A DNA stretch of 64,000 nucleotides from Solirubrobacterales bacterium 67-14 (lineage in GTDB: Bacteria > Actinomycetota > Thermoleophilia > Solirubrobacterales > 70-9). This document shows, one piece after another, positions 1 to 8,179 of the stretch (the first letter of the stretch is position 1; every line of letters starts with the position of its first letter). The notes beneath the pieces were generated by a model that was not told where the DNA came from, did not search any database, and was given only the letters and a program-made list of their open reading frames with translations. The position numbers and the translations under genes were made by a program. The stretch spans positions 248,228 to 312,227 of the forward strand of contig MKST01000007.1 in the NCBI GenBank assembly GCA_001897355.1. The letters are read 5' to 3'.

Positions 1-2145
1 GCGGCCGAGCCGGCGCCGGGGCAGTCGGCCTCACAATGCATCCATTCCGATGCGGGGTACGAGAACTACGGCCCGACCGACATCTCCGCCCAGGCCGGTG
101 ACGCCAAACGCCGCGTGACCGTGAACGAGAACCAGGCCGGCACGATCACCGTCTTCAAGTGGCCGAACCCGAGCTACAACAACCAGGTCAAGTACCAGGC
201 GGTTGAACGGGACGCGGCCGGCAACGTGAAGAACCTCTACCCGAACGAAGGCGTCTTCGCTGGGATCCGTTACCGCACCAAGGACGGGATCGGGTTCTCC
301 TGGCTGCGCGACTGGAAGCACTCGCAGCGGTATGACTCGCCGGACACCGCGGTGCCGGTCAACCGGTACGTCTCCCCGAAGGCTCTGGGCCTGGTCGTGC
401 TCTCCTTCGACCTGGTTTCCGGTGACAGCTTCCAGCGGCAGTTCGTGGTGCGACGCAAGTCCGGCTCAGCCGTGAAGAGCGCCGAGTTGGTCGCCTACGA
501 GAACTTCAACCCGGTCGCCACTCGCAAGGCCAAAGTCCCGCTCGTGGACTGGTGCCTGACCTGGCTCTCAGATCAGCATGCCGTCTACAACGGAAAGTCG
601 CACGCGATCCTCAACTGGTGGCAGGGGGTCGACGAGGCCACCGGCAAGCAGAGTTCGGTCGCGCTGGCGATGGGCTTCAACGGCAAGGACTCCGCTTATC
701 AGATCGGGGCCGATGGCTTCGACCCGGGGGCCGACCCGAACGGACCAGCCGACCCGTACCACCAGCTCGAGTCAAGCCCCTACCGGCTCGGCGGCGCAGC
801 CAAAGCGGACGGACAGACGGTCGGCGCGTTGACCTCGAAACTCGAGTTCAACCGCAAGGGCTACGCCCGGTCGCGGTTCATCGTGGCCGCCGACGAAACC
901 CGGACCGGGGCCGCCAAGTCCCTGGCCCAGGCCCGGAAGCGGGGCTTCGCCAAGGACCTGCGCAAGAACGCGCGGCAATGGAAGCATTGGCTGGGCCAGA
1001 CCAGGTTGCCGAAGGACGCCGGTCAAAGAATCACCGAGGTCTCGAAGCGGGCCCTGATCAGCCTGCGGCTCGCCATGGTCGCGCAAACCGGAGCGATCGT
1101 CGCCTCCTCCGCAACCCAGGGGCCCTACGGCGAGGACTGGATCCGTGACGGCGCCTTCTTCAACGAGGCACTCGACTGGAACGGCTTCACCGACGCGGTC
1201 ACCCGCCACAACCGTTTCTACACCCGGATCCAGGCCAGCCCGGAGAACCCGAGCGACTCGCGGCCGGATGGCAACTGGGCGGAAGGGGTCTACGCCGACG
1301 GGATCGACGGCCTGCCTATCCCCTGGGAGATCGATGAAACCGGGCTCGGTCTCTGGACCCTCTACCGGCACGCCCACTTCCTCAAGGGCAAGGAGAAGAA
1401 GACCTACATCCGTGAGGTCTACCCGTCGATCATGCGCGCGGCCGACTTCCTCGCCTCTTGCAAGGACCCCGATAACGGCCTTCAGTGCAAGGCGCACGAG
1501 GACGACAACTTCAACCAGACCCAGACCATCCACGGCGCCCAGACAACGGTGCTGGCGCTGCGCTCGGCGATCGCCGCCGCGAAGCTGGCCGGTGACGCCT
1601 CGGCCCGGGTCGACGGCTGGCGCTCGCGCCTGGCCGAACTCCGGGCGGCGATCGAGCGTGAGCTCTTCGATCCGGAAACGCTGAGCTACCGCCAGCAAGC
1701 CGGTTCGACCAGCACGGCGTCTTTCAAGGAAAAGGGCTGGCTGCTCTGGCCCACCCAGATCAGGCCGCGCACCGACCCGGCGATGGAGGCCATGGCCCGC
1801 CAGGTCAACCAGGGTGTCGGCTCGGCCCTGGCCGGAGCCAAGGGCTCCTACGAGACCAAGGGCGTACTCGGGCTCTCCTACCAGTGGTCAAACCCGACCG
1901 CTCGCCAGGAACGGGCGATGAAGCGCCATGTCGCCTATATGGCCGACGAGCAGACCACCCCGACTGGGCACTTCGGCGAGGCCTGGCAGCGTTTCGAAGA
2001 CGGCTTCGCGGCCCCGGTCCAAGACATGCCCCACGTCTGGGTCGGCATCCTCTTCTACATGTCGGCCTACCGGGTCTACGGCCACGAGCCGTATCGCTTC
2101 CAGGGCAAGGGGCTTTACCGGCAGAAGTTCGCTGGCCGGCACTAG
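1..2145 (+). CDS. GH15-like glucoamylase-type glycosidase, 5' end outside window
   Basis: The reading frame is open from base 1, so the GTG at 115 in the ORF track is not the true start and the gene begins upstream of the window. The C-terminal half resembles an (alpha/alpha)6 six-hairpin glycosidase: GPYGEDWIRDGAFF near ORF residue 340 (counted from the GTG at 115), then PWEIDETGLGLW, where the acidic residues are the likely catalytic region, then HEDDNFNQTQTIHGAQ. The N-terminal part looks like a beta-sandwich domain, as in bacterial glucoamylases. It probably hydrolyses an alpha-glucan or related glycoside. Location cannot be judged because the N-terminus is missing. GH15 is my best match; another six-hairpin family is possible. 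Confidence 0.75.
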   Translation, partial: AAEPAPGQSASQCIHSDAGYENYGPTDISAQAGDAKRRVTVNENQAGTITVFKWPNPSYNNQVKYQAVERDAAGNVKNLYPNEGVFAGIRYRTKDGIGFSWLRDWKHSQRYDSPDTAVPVNRYVSPKALGLVVLSFDLVSGDSFQRQFVVRRKSGSAVKSAELVAYENFNPVATRKAKVPLVDWCLTWLSDQHAVYNGKSHAILNWWQGVDEATGKQSSVALAMGFNGKDSAYQIGADGFDPGADPNGPADPYHQLESSPYRLGGAAKADGQTVGALTSKLEFNRKGYARSRFIVAADETRTGAAKSLAQARKRGFAKDLRKNARQWKHWLGQTRLPKDAGQRITEVSKRALISLRLAMVAQTGAIVASSATQGPYGEDWIRDGAFFNEALDWNGFTDAVTRHNRFYTRIQASPENPSDSRPDGNWAEGVYADGIDGLPIPWEIDETGLGLWTLYRHAHFLKGKEKKTYIREVYPSIMRAADFLASCKDPDNGLQCKAHEDDNFNQTQTIHGAQTTVLALRSAIAAAKLAGDASARVDGWRSRLAELRAAIERELFDPETLSYRQQAGSTSTASFKEKGWLLWPTQIRPRTDPAMEAMARQVNQGVGSALAGAKGSYETKGVLGLSYQWSNPTARQERAMKRHVAYMADEQTTPTGHFGEAWQRFEDGFAAPVQDMPHVWVGILFYMSAYRVYGHEPYRFQGKGLYRQKFAGRH

Positions 2146-2166
2146 CTCCGCGTCCGAGGGCCGCCC

Positions 2167-2523
2167 CTAGTTGCGGCGGTCCTCGGCGTCGAGTTCGAGC
2201 TGGAAGTCGGTGACGATCTGGTCGCGGATCGCCTCGACCAGCTCGGCCGCGTTCCAGAGCGTCTCGGGCATTTCTTCCTCGGCCAGCCCGGGCACGACCA
2301 GCTGGCAGAACCGCCTGATCACGACCGCCTCCTCCGGCTCGCCCGGGTACTCGACCTCGTCCACCCTTTCGACCAGGATGTCACCGACGTAGGTGATGAC
2401 CCGGCCCGAACGGAGCAGCTCGACGACCAGGGCGCAGGCAGCCAGCTCGGCCTCGGTCACCTCTTCCTCCGGGGCCGGTTCGAGTTCTTCGGTTGGTTCT
2501 TCTTTTTGCGTTTTCTTCGCCAT
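2167..2523 (-). CDS. Small acidic hypothetical protein
   Basis: An ATG-started 118-aa frame lying 38 bp downstream of hipA on the same strand. The first 25 residues are almost all charged or polar (KKTQKEEPTEELEPAPEEE) and probably disordered. The rest alternates hydrophobic and acidic residues (a predicted alpha/beta fold) with no signal peptide, membrane segment or motif I recognise. No strong ribosome binding site is seen. The position suggests possible read-through from hipBA, but nothing ties it to toxin-antitoxin function, and it is more GC-rich than hipBA. Confidence 0.6.
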   Translation of the reverse strand: MAKKTQKEEPTEELEPAPEEEVTEAELAACALVVELLRSGRVITYVGDILVERVDEVEYPGEPEEAVVIRRFCQLVVPGLAEEEMPETLWNAAELVEAIRDQIVTDFQLELDAEDRRN

Positions 2524-2561
2524 GACCCGCTAAGGGGACGGCGGCCGAAACTCGCCCCCGG

Positions 2562-3794
2562 TCAGCTGGAGGTGAGGTCCGCAGCCCTCGACTCAACGTA
2601 CCGACGCACCGGGGAGCCATCGGGAATCACATCCTCGGCGAGTGCGTCCGTGACAGCGTGAACCAGCTGGGTCGCGACGTCGATCGCGCGACTCTCGGAA
2701 TGTTTCCAACGCTTTGCTTCCCGTCCGATTGCGGCGATGGTTACGTCGGCCAGGACTGGCTGGGCGCCGATGCTCATCGCGCCGCTGCTTCTGAGCTCCG
2801 GCCAAAGCACGGTCGGAACAGTGTCGTACAGGGGAGCCAGCGAGACCTCGCCATCCGGGCCATGAAGCAAACTCAGGTTCTTTCCGTGCTGGTCCGCGTT
2901 GCCGATGAGAACCGTGAAGGTGACCGCCTCAACCAGCCGGTCAAGTTCTCGCTGGGCATCATCCGCGTAGTCGTCGAGCAGTTTCGCAACGTCCTTCAGC
3001 CCGGGCCCGCCGTGCGATTCATACTTGACTCGCTCGCCTACCATCGGATCAACGCCGAGCGCTTGGCAGATGTCCTCCTGGTGGAGACGTCGCACCCGGC
3101 CTTCCTCCCGCGTCCGGTCATACCTGGAGACGATTATGCAATCCCGCCCGCTGAATGCTTGGATCTCGTTTTCGACTGTCGTGAGGCCCACGCTCCTGGC
3201 CAGGTCCAGACACTCTCCTTCTGAGCGAACCAACCTCGCGTGGGCCAGATCATTGACCTTGAGGATGTGGGTTGACGGCATGCCCCGGCGCGGCCGGGCC
3301 CAGCCGCTGCTGTCCTTCACCAGAAGCACTTTGTCCTGCATGCCGGCCAGTGAGAGTTCGCTGTCGTCGACAATCCCGAGTGGGTTCTCGTCCAGGTCTC
3401 TGATCACTTCCGCCAGGTGTCCTTCATCGAGGGAATCGGATTTGTAGAGCGAAGCGTCCGGAGGCTCAGAGGCGACCACGAGTGCTCCGGCAACGTCCTT
3501 TCCGTATCGCTGGAGCATCCCGAAGGTATCGGTTACGACGACGTTCGCCTTCTCAGCGAGTATCCGCAGCGCATTGCCTTCCGGCAAGAGCCCGCGGAAG
3601 AAGGGGGTCGCTTCCTGCGGTCCCGTCACCAACGGAAGCGAGCAAGAGATCAACGGAGTATTCATGGCCCAGCCGTTGAATGCTTCGTCGGCATAGGCGC
3701 AGTTGACGTGGCCGGGCTTTTCTCCCCTGGTGAGGCTCGCGATCGGCCTGTCGTCCAGCCATACGGTCAGGCGCTCCTTCCCGCGGGAAGCCAC
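2562..3794 (-). CDS. hipA: HipA-family serine/threonine kinase toxin
   Basis: 410 aa, the usual length for HipA. An N-terminal couple-type domain (residues about 8-110, with TPFFRGLLPEGNAL) precedes the kinase. SLAGMQDK (148-155) corresponds to the HipA nucleotide/P-loop segment, NADQHGKNLSLL (299-310) is the catalytic loop with Asp301 and Asn306, and LYDT (322-325) holds the metal-binding Asp. E. coli HipA phosphorylates glutamyl-tRNA synthetase and causes growth arrest and persistence; the target here is unknown. The GTG start shares one base with the hipB stop (TAGTG), so translation is probably coupled. All key residues appear intact. By eye the codon use is less GC-extreme than in neighbouring genes, which suggests acquisition. 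Confidence 0.92.
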   Translation of the reverse strand: MASRGKERLTVWLDDRPIASLTRGEKPGHVNCAYADEAFNGWAMNTPLISCSLPLVTGPQEATPFFRGLLPEGNALRILAEKANVVVTDTFGMLQRYGKDVAGALVVASEPPDASLYKSDSLDEGHLAEVIRDLDENPLGIVDDSELSLAGMQDKVLLVKDSSGWARPRRGMPSTHILKVNDLAHARLVRSEGECLDLARSVGLTTVENEIQAFSGRDCIIVSRYDRTREEGRVRRLHQEDICQALGVDPMVGERVKYESHGGPGLKDVAKLLDDYADDAQRELDRLVEAVTFTVLIGNADQHGKNLSLLHGPDGEVSLAPLYDTVPTVLWPELRSSGAMSIGAQPVLADVTIAAIGREAKRWKHSESRAIDVATQLVHAVTDALAEDVIPDGSPVRRYVESRAADLTSS

Positions 3795-4051
3795 TACTCA
3801 CCGTCCTCTGCGGGAAGGTTCACCGTCACTTCGGCTCCCATCCGGCGTAGCGCCCTCAGAGCCCGGTCGATCGCGATGGTCGAGTGGCTGCCTTCGAGCC
3901 GCGACAGATAGGTACGTTCGATACCTGCCGCTTCGGCAAGCTCGGCCTGACTCATTCCCCTTTGATGCCGGATCCCCGAGATAGCCCGGCCAAGATCCCG
4001 TTCGGTCCGGATTCTCCACACGAGGTTATTTCGCTTTGTGGACATATCCAC
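3794..4051 (-). CDS. hipB: HipB-like HTH antitoxin
   Basis: 85-aa Xre/Cro-type DNA-binding protein with a helix-turn-helix around GMSQAELAEAAGIERTYLSR (residues 32-51). It is short and immediately upstream of hipA, as expected for the antitoxin that binds HipA and represses the operon. The ORF starts at GTG 4051; an ATG two codons later (4045) is an equally good start, with AGGAA as a weak upstream ribosome binding site. A palindrome overlaps these start codons and a long inverted repeat lies just upstream, which is consistent with autoregulation by HipB-HipA. Confidence 0.9.
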   Translation of the reverse strand: MDMSTKRNNLVWRIRTERDLGRAISGIRHQRGMSQAELAEAAGIERTYLSRLEGSHSTIAIDRALRALRRMGAEVTVNLPAEDGE

Positions 4052-4052
4052 A
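4037..4052. promoter_or_regulatory. Palindromic operator candidate over the hipB start
   Basis: TGTGGACATATCCACA is a 16-bp near-perfect palindrome (TGTGGA-N4-TCCACA) covering the hipB start codon. It shares the core TGTGGnnATAT-CC with both arms of the inverted repeat upstream. Known E. coli HipB operators are of the type TATCC-N8-GGATA. Assignment to HipB is inference from position and repetition. Confidence 0.55.
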
Positions 4053-4073
4053 CATTATCAATTCCTATGCGTA

Positions 4074-4129
4074 TGTGGTGATATTCCCATAAATATATAC
4101 TGAGAGTACTGTGTGGGAATATCACCACA
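4074..4129. promoter_or_regulatory. hipBA promoter with 16-bp inverted-repeat operators
   Basis: A perfect inverted repeat: TGTGGTGATATTCCCA at 4074-4089 and its exact complement at 4114-4129, separated by 24 AT-rich bases. On the minus strand the spacer holds a plausible -10 (TATATT), and one arm holds a weak -35 (TTCCCA) 16 bp away, so proteins bound at the arms would cover the hipBA promoter. The only other flanking gene is the 3' end of the P1 peptidase, so the element must serve hipBA. Confidence 0.6.
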
Positions 4130-4166
4130 AGAATTCAGCCAGAAGAAAGCTCCCCCGGACCGGTAC

Positions 4167-5138
4167 CTACCCGGCCAGGCGAGTGGCAGCGCAGGGCACG
4201 TCGCCGGCGTCGGTCGCCTGGCGGGCCGCGTCCCGGATCGCCTCGCTCACGACCTCGCCGGCGAAAATCGTGAACAGGAAAGGATCGACCTCGACTTTTC
4301 CGGTGGAGAGGCATATCGCCAGGTCCCCGTCGACCGCGGTGGCCGCCGGGGAGAGCGCCCGGGCGAAACCCGGCGCGGCGGCGCGGGAGACGTTGTGGGC
4401 CTCGGCCTTGGTCAGCTTCGCGTCGGTGACGATGCAGCAGAGCGTGGTGTTCTCCCCGAGCGGTATCTGGGTGTCACCCTCGCGCATCACGTCGACCGTG
4501 CGGCGGAACGCCCCCTCCTGCCAGTAGCCGGCGAGGATGCTGCCGTCGGCGTCGATCACCTCGCCGTACGGGTTGGCCACGGCGATCGCGGTCATGGTCG
4601 CGCCGCCGACCTTGATCGTCGCCGCGCCGAGCCCCGTCTTGGTCCAGCCGCCGTCCGGCTGCACCTTGCCGGCGGTCGCACCGGTGCCGGCCCCGACACA
4701 GCCCCGTTCGACCGTGTCGCCGGCCGCCTCGCAGGCGGCGTAGGCGTCTTCCGGGGCCGGCCAGGCGAAATCGCCCATCGGCAGGTCGAAGCAGACCGCT
4801 GCCGTGACCAGCGGCACCGGCCCGACCGGGGTCGGGAAGCCTCGACCCCGCTCGCGCATCCAGTCGACCACCCCGTTCGCGGCGCCGAGACCGAAGGCGC
4901 TGCCGCCGGAGAGCATCACCGCGTGGGCGCCGGGGGTCGAGGTCGCCGGGGAGAGCAGTTCAAACTCCCGTGTGCCCGGGCCGCCGCCGCGGATCTCGCC
5001 GGAGCTGACCGAGTCCTCGGGCCCGAGGATCACCGTGCAGCCGGTCCAGCGATCGGTGTCGCTCCAGTGGCCGACCGTCACCCCCTCCGGAAGCTCGACC
5101 GGCAGGAACACGTCAGTGGGTGGGGTCGCTTCGCTCAT
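4167..5138 (-). CDS. P1 family peptidase (DmpA-like N-terminal nucleophile hydrolase)
   Basis: About 323 aa from the ATG at 5138 (MSEATPPTD); the longer ORF start adds 13 residues with no support. The family signature HAVMLSGGSAFGLGAANGV is near residue 95. The self-processing site lies around GENTTLCCIV, where the first Thr of NTT is the likely nucleophile exposed by autocleavage, as in the DmpA/L-aminopeptidase-D-esterase and beta-peptidyl aminopeptidase family. These enzymes release N-terminal residues from peptides or amides. There is no signal peptide, so it is cytoplasmic. It lies 54 bp downstream of the secreted esterase on the same strand. Its substrate cannot be told from sequence. 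Confidence 0.88.
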   Translation of the reverse strand: MSEATPPTDVFLPVELPEGVTVGHWSDTDRWTGCTVILGPEDSVSSGEIRGGGPGTREFELLSPATSTPGAHAVMLSGGSAFGLGAANGVVDWMRERGRGFPTPVGPVPLVTAAVCFDLPMGDFAWPAPEDAYAACEAAGDTVERGCVGAGTGATAGKVQPDGGWTKTGLGAATIKVGGATMTAIAVANPYGEVIDADGSILAGYWQEGAFRRTVDVMREGDTQIPLGENTTLCCIVTDAKLTKAEAHNVSRAAAPGFARALSPAATAVDGDLAICLSTGKVEVDPFLFTIFAGEVVSEAIRDAARQATDAGDVPCAATRLAG

Positions 5139-5192
5139 GGCAGGACCATAGAAAGCGGCCCTGACGGACCGCCTCACGCTCCCCGCCGGCGC

Positions 5193-6743
5193 TCAGCGGC
5201 GAATCTTTACTTTCGCCTTGACCGGGTGGCCGTAGGTGTCGTGGCCGCTGATCACGATCCGTTTCGGCTTGCCGGCCGCCTTGCGCCCACGGGCCGGCTT
5301 GAGCGTGCGGCACTTTGCCTTCGACCCGATCTTCATGGTGCCCTTCAGCTTGCCGGCCTTGAGCTTCGCCTTCGGCACGACGCCGCCGAGCGCCCGGGCG
5401 CAGACCTTCACCCGCTTGCCTTTCCGCTTCGCGAGGGTGACCTTCACCAGCGCATGCGGCTTGAACGAGACCTGCCTGGTCACGAACTTCGTGCTGGCAC
5501 CGAGCGTGTACTGCTGGACCGAATGCGGCTCGCCGAGGTCGACCTCGAAGCTGACCCTTCCCTTGCCGTCTGGCTTTGCCTTCTTGCCGTTGACGTCCAC
5601 GGCTTTCAGTCCCTTGTAGTTCGGCGGGCTGGTCACCGAAGTCGTACCGGAGCCGGTCAGCGACAGAGCCGTTTCACTGCCTTCGACCGTCATGAACTCC
5701 AGCGCCCGTTTCGGGTCGGCTTTGACCCGCCAGCCCCAGATCCCGAAGTCGGGTTCGATCGTCTTGAAGTCGAACTTCTGCGGATCGGCTGCCGGGTGGG
5801 CGAAGTTGTTGGTGAAGACCTTGAGCGTGTCGATCACCTCGCGGGTGAAGTTCTCGAAGGTGTGGCAGCCGTTGCCGTAGTCCTTCCAGAGATGGTCGAC
5901 CCCGAGCTCGTCGAGCTTGGCGTTGAAGCTGGTGCTGCCCTGGTAGACCCCGTTCTCGACTACGCACGAGAGCGCGTCTTCGGGATGGTCGCCCTCGCCG
6001 ATCTCCGGGTTGAGCACACCGTTGGCGGTACGGACCTGGATGTCCGTCCCACGCAGGTTCGAAGCGAGGTCGGTCGGGTTGGTGCCATGCCAGCGGATCT
6101 CCTGGGTTGCCCGGGGTCCGTTGATCGCATCCATCGCCCCGCCGTCGAAGGTGGAGGCGAGGGACATGGTGGTTCCGATCAGCGGGTTGTTGCTGTCAAC
6201 CGCGCCAGAGAGGGTCGCCACCGAGCCGAACAGGTCGGGGTGCCGGGCGGCGAGCGAGGTCGCACCGTAGCCGCCCATCGAGATGCCGAAGATCGCCCGG
6301 TGCCCCCGGTCGGCGATCGTCCGGTAGCGGGCGTCGATCAGCTCGATCAGCTGGTCGATCACGAACGTCTCGTACATCGGCGGACCGCCGGCTCCGGCGT
6401 TGTACCAGTCGCTCCAGAACCCGCTGTTGCCGTCCGGGGAGACGACGATCGAGGGATAGCCGCTGGTCAGTTCCTCACCGTGAAGGATGTTGGCGAAGGA
6501 GTTGTAGTTGTTCTGCATACCGGCCAAGGCGTAGGTGACCGGCCAGCGCTTGCCACGGTCGGAGTCGTAGCCGGTCGGCAGGAAGACGTGGAGCTTGGTC
6601 GGCTCGGTGAAGGCGTCGGTATCAACCGTCAGCTCATGCAGCCGGTCGGATTTGGCCACGTCATCGGTCACGGTCGCGGCCGTCGCGCTGCCGGCAGCCA
6701 TCCCCGCGAACAGCACGGCCAACAGCCAATTGAATCGACGCAT
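5193..6743 (-). CDS. Secreted esterase, antigen-85-like alpha/beta hydrolase
   Basis: About 516 aa. The start is ATG 6743 because GGGAGG lies a few bases upstream; the ORF-track start adds seven residues. A signal peptide (RRFNWLLAVLFAGMAAGSATA) leads into an alpha/beta hydrolase domain with nucleophile elbow GISMGG and a late His in GNGCHTFENF, as in the esterase D/antigen 85 group (PF00756). A central beta-sandwich region (about residues 320-420) follows, and the C-terminus is Lys/Arg-rich (GKPKRIV, VKAKVKIRR). It probably hydrolyses short acyl esters outside the cell. The cationic tail recurs in other exported proteins here and may hold the enzyme on the envelope; that is inference. Confidence 0.85.
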   Translation of the reverse strand: MRRFNWLLAVLFAGMAAGSATAATVTDDVAKSDRLHELTVDTDAFTEPTKLHVFLPTGYDSDRGKRWPVTYALAGMQNNYNSFANILHGEELTSGYPSIVVSPDGNSGFWSDWYNAGAGGPPMYETFVIDQLIELIDARYRTIADRGHRAIFGISMGGYGATSLAARHPDLFGSVATLSGAVDSNNPLIGTTMSLASTFDGGAMDAINGPRATQEIRWHGTNPTDLASNLRGTDIQVRTANGVLNPEIGEGDHPEDALSCVVENGVYQGSTSFNAKLDELGVDHLWKDYGNGCHTFENFTREVIDTLKVFTNNFAHPAADPQKFDFKTIEPDFGIWGWRVKADPKRALEFMTVEGSETALSLTGSGTTSVTSPPNYKGLKAVDVNGKKAKPDGKGRVSFEVDLGEPHSVQQYTLGASTKFVTRQVSFKPHALVKVTLAKRKGKRVKVCARALGGVVPKAKLKAGKLKGTMKIGSKAKCRTLKPARGRKAAGKPKRIVISGHDTYGHPVKAKVKIRR

Positions 6744-6867
6744 TCGTCCTCCCGCTCGGATCACCCCTGCCGCCGCAGGGTATCAGTTATATACAGACCT
6801 GCAGATAACAACTACCTCAGTGGGCCAGCCTCGAAACAACCGCCCGAAACTCCTTCATGGGGCTAGC

Positions 6868-7932
6868 CTACGCAGGCCGGCCGCGGCGCCGTGACGGACG
6901 GGCGATCCGGGTCTGGCGCGACTCGCGAAGCTCGGCGTCATGATCGCCGCGGCGCTCGGCCGGGAAGACCGAGAGCTGAACCAGCTCATCACCGGAGACC
7001 AGTCCGGCGCCGAGCAGATCGGCCGACTCGAAACGAAAATCCCGCCCGAGCCCGATCCCGTCTCCCTCGAGGATGCGGCAGACGCCGGCGGCTTCGACGA
7101 ACCTCGCTACGAGCTCTTCGTCGACCTGGCCCGCGTCGATCTCGTTGGGTCCGGATTCACCAGCTTCGACATGATTGCCAGAGACGAGCGCATCGAGCGC
7201 GTATCCCTGAAGCAGCGGCTGGAACATCTGTTCGAACACTTCCGGCCGGCTGATCAGGTCGAAGGCGATGATCTCTCCCCCGGCCACGGCGACCATCCCG
7301 ATCTGGCCTTCGCATGGTTCGATCCCGGCCGTGATCTCAGCCAGACGAGCCCGTCTCGACTCGTACACATCGTGCATCGAGGCGGTCGGCGAGCTGACCC
7401 CCAGCGTCTGGGAGCGCTCCTCGACCCTGCCCCAGACCGCGGCCTGGTCGGCTCGGGTCTCCAGGCCCGCTATCCGGTTTCGGGTCGATTGCCGAACCTT
7501 GTCGCTTCGCATTCCTGGGTCGGCGGTCTGGGGAGCCGCCGCGAAGCTCTCTCGGTGGCGGCGGCCGTCCCAACGACCGGCCTCGACGCAGCTGACCGGC
7601 ACGGTCAGGCGGGCACCGGACGGGACCAGGACCGAGATGTCGAAGGTCCGGTTCTGCTGAGCGCCTAGCACCTCCTCGCCTTCGAAGACGAGCACGTTGT
7701 GGCGACCGCTGTTCTCGACCACGAGGTCACGGACAGAGGCGCCACCGGGCAGTTCCTTGACGGTCAGATTGCCCCGCTCGATCGCCTGCTTGAGCGACAC
7801 ATACGGCACCCCGGGTTCCGGACCGAAGACGGAATGGATGGTGAGTGGGCCGGAAGCGGTCGGCTCGCCGAGCCTCAGGGGCTCACTCAGGTACTGGTCG
7901 ATGCTGACTGGGGCTGTGATGTGACCGCTCAC
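6868..7932 (-). CDS. ARPP-1 domain protein
   Basis: 354 aa. The start is set at GTG 7932 because AGGAGG sits six bases upstream; the ORF-track start at 8022 would place that site inside the gene. The core LVFEGEEVLGAQQNRTFDIS followed by LVPSGARLTVPVSCVEAGRW matches my recollection of ARPP-1 (ARG and rhodanese-phosphatase-superfamily-associated domain). A second block (IGMVAVAGGEIIAFDL) lies near residue 210. There is no signal peptide. The biochemical role of ARPP-1 proteins is not established to my knowledge. A possible 24-aa membrane peptide lies 80 bp upstream on the same strand. Confidence 0.7.
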   Translation of the reverse strand: MSGHITAPVSIDQYLSEPLRLGEPTASGPLTIHSVFGPEPGVPYVSLKQAIERGNLTVKELPGGASVRDLVVENSGRHNVLVFEGEEVLGAQQNRTFDISVLVPSGARLTVPVSCVEAGRWDGRRHRESFAAAPQTADPGMRSDKVRQSTRNRIAGLETRADQAAVWGRVEERSQTLGVSSPTASMHDVYESRRARLAEITAGIEPCEGQIGMVAVAGGEIIAFDLISRPEVFEQMFQPLLQGYALDALVSGNHVEAGESGPNEIDAGQVDEELVARFVEAAGVCRILEGDGIGLGRDFRFESADLLGAGLVSGDELVQLSVFPAERRGDHDAELRESRQTRIARPSRRRGRPA

Positions 7933-8012
7933 GGGCGTCCTCCTTGTTCGACTGAACCAGGGGTCGGGGAAACGCCCGATTTCTGACAACGAACTCAGGA
8001 GAACGGCAGGTT

Positions 8013-8087
8013 TCAGCCCCAAACCCGCCAGGCGATCGCAGCGACGATGAGGATGGCGATTATCGAGATCACGACTCCGGGGTCCAT
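8013..8087 (-). CDS. Possible 24-aa single-pass membrane peptide
   Basis: Too short for the ORF track. An ATG at 8087 opens a frame reading MDPGVVISIIAILIVAAIAW followed by RVWG and a TGA at 8013-8015. Almost the whole peptide is one hydrophobic helix with an acidic N-terminus and a basic/Trp C-terminal edge, typical of a small membrane protein. No strong ribosome binding site precedes it, so this is tentative. It lies between the O-methyltransferase stop and the ARPP-1 gene on the same strand and could be co-transcribed with the latter. Confidence 0.35.
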   Translation of the reverse strand: MDPGVVISIIAILIVAAIAWRVWG

Positions 8088-8179
8088 ATGGATCGCCTAC
8101 CCAGGCATCTCCATCTGAACCAGGTCGCCGGGCCTCCTCACAATCTCACTCAGCTCTTGTGAAGAGCTGTCGTCAGCCG

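Noticed and set aside
4113-6866. 917-aa plus-strand ORF
   Set aside because: Antisense shadow of the P1 peptidase and esterase genes; composition is Arg/Gly/Asp/Val-rich with no domain, as GC-rich codon bias creates.
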